Assembly: GCF_031180885.1 (NCBI RefSeq)
Contig: NZ_JAPSLK010000053.1
Span: forward strand, 1 to 58,354
Source: Saccharothrix sp.
GTDB lineage: Bacteria > Actinomycetota > Actinomycetes > Mycobacteriales > Pseudonocardiaceae
Direction of reading: 5' to 3'
DNA length: 58,354 bases
Below, one piece after another: positions 56,843 through 58,354 of this stretch. The translations under genes and the position numbers were made by a program. Each line of letters opens with the position of its first letter. The first letter of the stretch is position 1. Under the pieces are notes generated by a model. It had not been told where the DNA came from. It did not search any database and saw nothing but the letters and a program-made list of their open reading frames with translations.

Positions 56843-58156
56843 GTGACCGAGTACGCCCTGGAAGAGATCGCGACGGGGTCGGCTGATCCGCTGGAGCTGG
56901 TGGGGCGGCTGGCGCGGGCCGGGTTCGACGACTACGTGGTGTACGAGCGCGGGGGAGCGTGGACGTTCGCGGGTGGCGCGTTGGCGACGGTGACGCTGGA
57001 CGCCGGGCACGTGCGCGTCTCCCACGCCGGTGACCAGGTCGAACGCGCCTGGACGGGGTCGCCCGGGCAGGCGTTGGGGGACGCGCTCGCGGGGCTGCCG
57101 GTGCAGGGGTGGCGCGCCTACGGGCGGGTGGACTTCGCGTTCTCCGGGCTGGTCCCGGGGCTGGCGCTGCGCGGTGCGGACGCGCCGGTGGGGGAGATCG
57201 TGCGGCTGATCGTGCCGCGCACCGAGGTGACCCTGGGCGACGGCCGGGCGGTGGTCCGCGGGGTCGACGCGCGTGAGCTGGACCGGGTGCGCGAGGTGCT
57301 CGGCGGGGGGTTCGGCGCGGGTGTGCCGGCGGCCGAGCCGGTGGACATCCGGTCGGACGGCGCCAGCTACCGCGAGCGGGTGGCGCAGGCGGTGAAGGAG
57401 ATCCGGCAGGGGCAGTACCAGAAGGTGATCCTGTCCCGGTCGGTGCGCATCCCGTTCCCGGTGGACATCGTGGCGACCTACGAGCTGGGCCGGCGCGGCA
57501 ACACCCCGGCGCGGTCGTTCGTGCTGCGCCTGGACGGTCTGGAGGCGGCCGGGTTCAGCCCGGAGATCATCGTGTCGGTGGACGCCGAGGGCCGGGTCGT
57601 GACCCAGCCGCTGGCCGGCACCCGCGCGTTCGGCCGGGGCGCGGAGGTCGACGCGGCGGCGCGCACCGAGCTGGAGACCAACCCCAAGGAGGTCTTCGAG
57701 CACGCGGTGTCCGTGCGGACCGCGCAGGAGGAGCTGAGGCGGATCTGCGCGCCGGAGTCGGTGCGGGTCGGGGATTTCATGGGCATCAAGGAGCGGGGCA
57801 GCGTGCAGCACCTCGCGTCCCTGGTCAACGGCGACCTGGCCGCGGGCCGCACGGCGTGGGACGCGCTGGAGGCGGTGTTCCCGGCGGTGACCGCGTCCGG
57901 CATCCCGAAGCGCGAGTCCCTGGACGCGATCTCCCGCATGGACGAGGCCCGGGGCCTGTACTCGGGCGCGGTCGTCACCGTCGGCCACGACGGCTCGCTG
58001 GACGCGGCCTTGGTGCTGCGCGCGGTTTACCAGGACTCCGACCGGGCGTGGCTGCGCGCGGGCGCGGGCATCGTGGCGGACTCGACACCGGAGCGCGAGT
58101 TCGAGGAGACCTGCGAGAAGCTGTCCTCGGTGGCCCCGTTCGTCGTGAAGGCCTAG
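56843..58156 (+). CDS. mbtI: Salicylate synthase (MbtI/Irp9 family)
   Basis: A 437-aa chorismate-utilising enzyme. The GTG at 56843 has GAGGAG upstream. It converts chorismate via isochorismate to salicylate and pyruvate. Hallmarks align with mycobacterial MbtI: TQPLAGTRAFGRGAEV, ELETNPKEVFEHAVSVRTAQ, DFMGIKERGSVQHLASLVNG, FPAVTASGIPKRESLDAISR, DEARGLYSGAVV and WLRAGAGIVADSTPEREFEE. Glu and Lys residues of the Mg2+/catalytic site lie in the NPKEVFEH and GIPK regions. Salicylate is a start unit for phenolic siderophores. The upstream iron box implies iron repression. Partner assembly-line genes would lie beyond the right edge. Confidence 0.93.
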   Translation: MTEYALEEIATGSADPLELVGRLARAGFDDYVVYERGGAWTFAGGALATVTLDAGHVRVSHAGDQVERAWTGSPGQALGDALAGLPVQGWRAYGRVDFAFSGLVPGLALRGADAPVGEIVRLIVPRTEVTLGDGRAVVRGVDARELDRVREVLGGGFGAGVPAAEPVDIRSDGASYRERVAQAVKEIRQGQYQKVILSRSVRIPFPVDIVATYELGRRGNTPARSFVLRLDGLEAAGFSPEIIVSVDAEGRVVTQPLAGTRAFGRGAEVDAAARTELETNPKEVFEHAVSVRTAQEELRRICAPESVRVGDFMGIKERGSVQHLASLVNGDLAAGRTAWDALEAVFPAVTASGIPKRESLDAISRMDEARGLYSGAVVTVGHDGSLDAALVLRAVYQDSDRAWLRAGAGIVADSTPEREFEETCEKLSSVAPFVVKA

Positions 58157-58268
58157 CCCTCCGTCCCACCCCACCATCGCGGCTTTTCGCCGCGCTCCGC
58201 GCGGCGGGCTGGCTATCAGCCACAGGCGGGGCTTCGGTTCCCCCACCGTATGGCCTGCCCGAAGGGCT
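58157..58268. other. Intergenic sequence with short hairpins
   Basis: After the mbtI stop come GCCGCGC-tcc-GCGCGGC (about 58189-58205) and a G/C-rich stretch leading into the palindromic element. No gene is seen. Confidence 0.45.
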
Positions 58269-58350
58269 ACCACGCTGCGGGTCGGGTGGAGTCAAAAAGT
58301 TTTGCGAGGTACGAGCAAAAGTTTTTGCGGAACCCGGCCCGCAGCGTGGT
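58269..58350. repeat. 82-nt imperfect palindromic element with A/T-rich core
   Basis: Outer arms ACCACGCTGCGGGTCGGGT (58269-58287) and ACCCGGCCCGCAGCGTGGT (58332-58350) match at 18 of 19 pairs. Inner arms CAAAAAGTTTTGC (58293-58305) and GCAAAAGTTTTTG (58315-58327) match at 12 of 13. The 9-nt centre is GAGGTACGA. Runs of A and T are very unusual here. It may be a dispersed intergenic element, a terminator or an RNA structure. Confidence 0.75.
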
Positions 58351-58354
58351 TGGC

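Noticed and set aside
1..58354. tRNA, rRNA or riboswitch genes
   Set aside because: I saw no tRNA-like cloverleaf, rRNA segment or recognisable riboswitch core by eye; a covariance-model scan was not possible here.

Overview
This 58 kb window is very GC-rich and comes from an actinomycete chromosome. Supporting signs are frequent GTG starts, GTGA/ATGA stop-start overlaps, Tat and lipoprotein signal peptides, IdeR-type iron-box sequence and almost no TTA codons. A Pseudonocardiaceae-type soil or plant-litter organism (Saccharothrix/Lentzea/Amycolatopsis relatives) is my best guess, but that is an inference from overall character. Most of the window is devoted to taking up and converting sugars.

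Region 1 (1-2106): the start of a secreted protein running off the left edge, a LysR regulator and a divergent secreted SMP-30-like beta-propeller.

Region 2 (2176-22502) is a complete L-arabinose/arabinan utilisation locus. A furanose importer (ytfQ-ytfR-ytfT-yjfF, minus strand) is divergent from three secreted arabinan-degrading enzymes (GH43 with LamG and Ig-like repeats, GH51, GH43 with AbfB). A LacI-family regulator follows, then araB-araD-araA and a second importer (chvE-mmsA-mmsB) in one operon. Two exact copies of a 14-bp operator (13189-13202, 14690-14703) and two related sites between ytfQ and the GH43 gene tie the locus into one regulon. Extracellular arabinan would be cut to arabinose, imported and turned into D-xylulose 5-phosphate.

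Region 3 (22503-34264) is mixed. It holds two decayed gene remnants whose 5' ends meet, an SDR, a GH15 glucosidase/trehalase with a degenerate phosphatase-like head, a secreted HExxH protein, a saccharopine-dehydrogenase-like gene with a TetR regulator and tandem operators, a LysE exporter, an Rdx protein, a streptogrisin-like protease and an unrecognised 622-aa protein.

Region 4 (34476-56175) contains two paralogous ROK repressors. The first precedes a TIM-barrel sugar isomerase and a 1162-aa ThuA/sugar-dehydrogenase-like secreted protein. The second lies upstream of a polyprenyl diphosphate synthase and is divergent from a 13-gene, tightly coupled operon. That operon encodes a Gfo/Idh oxidoreductase, a sugar/cyclitol ABC importer, an inositol-1-phosphate-synthase-like cyclase, a UbiA/EboC prenyltransferase, a TIM-barrel/EboA fusion, a TatD/EboB hydrolase, EboE, an EboF-like phosphoesterase, a sugar isomerase and a free LuxR-type HTH. 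It is the most interesting part of the window: a full ebo-type gene set joined to sugar import and a different sugar-phosphate cyclase. My hypothesis is that it makes or moves a prenylated cyclitol-like metabolite.

Region 5 (56176-58354): a gene-poor stretch with one possible small ORF, an iron-box-like site, an MbtI-type salicylate synthase (siderophore start) and a striking 82-nt imperfect palindrome with an A/T-rich core at the right edge.
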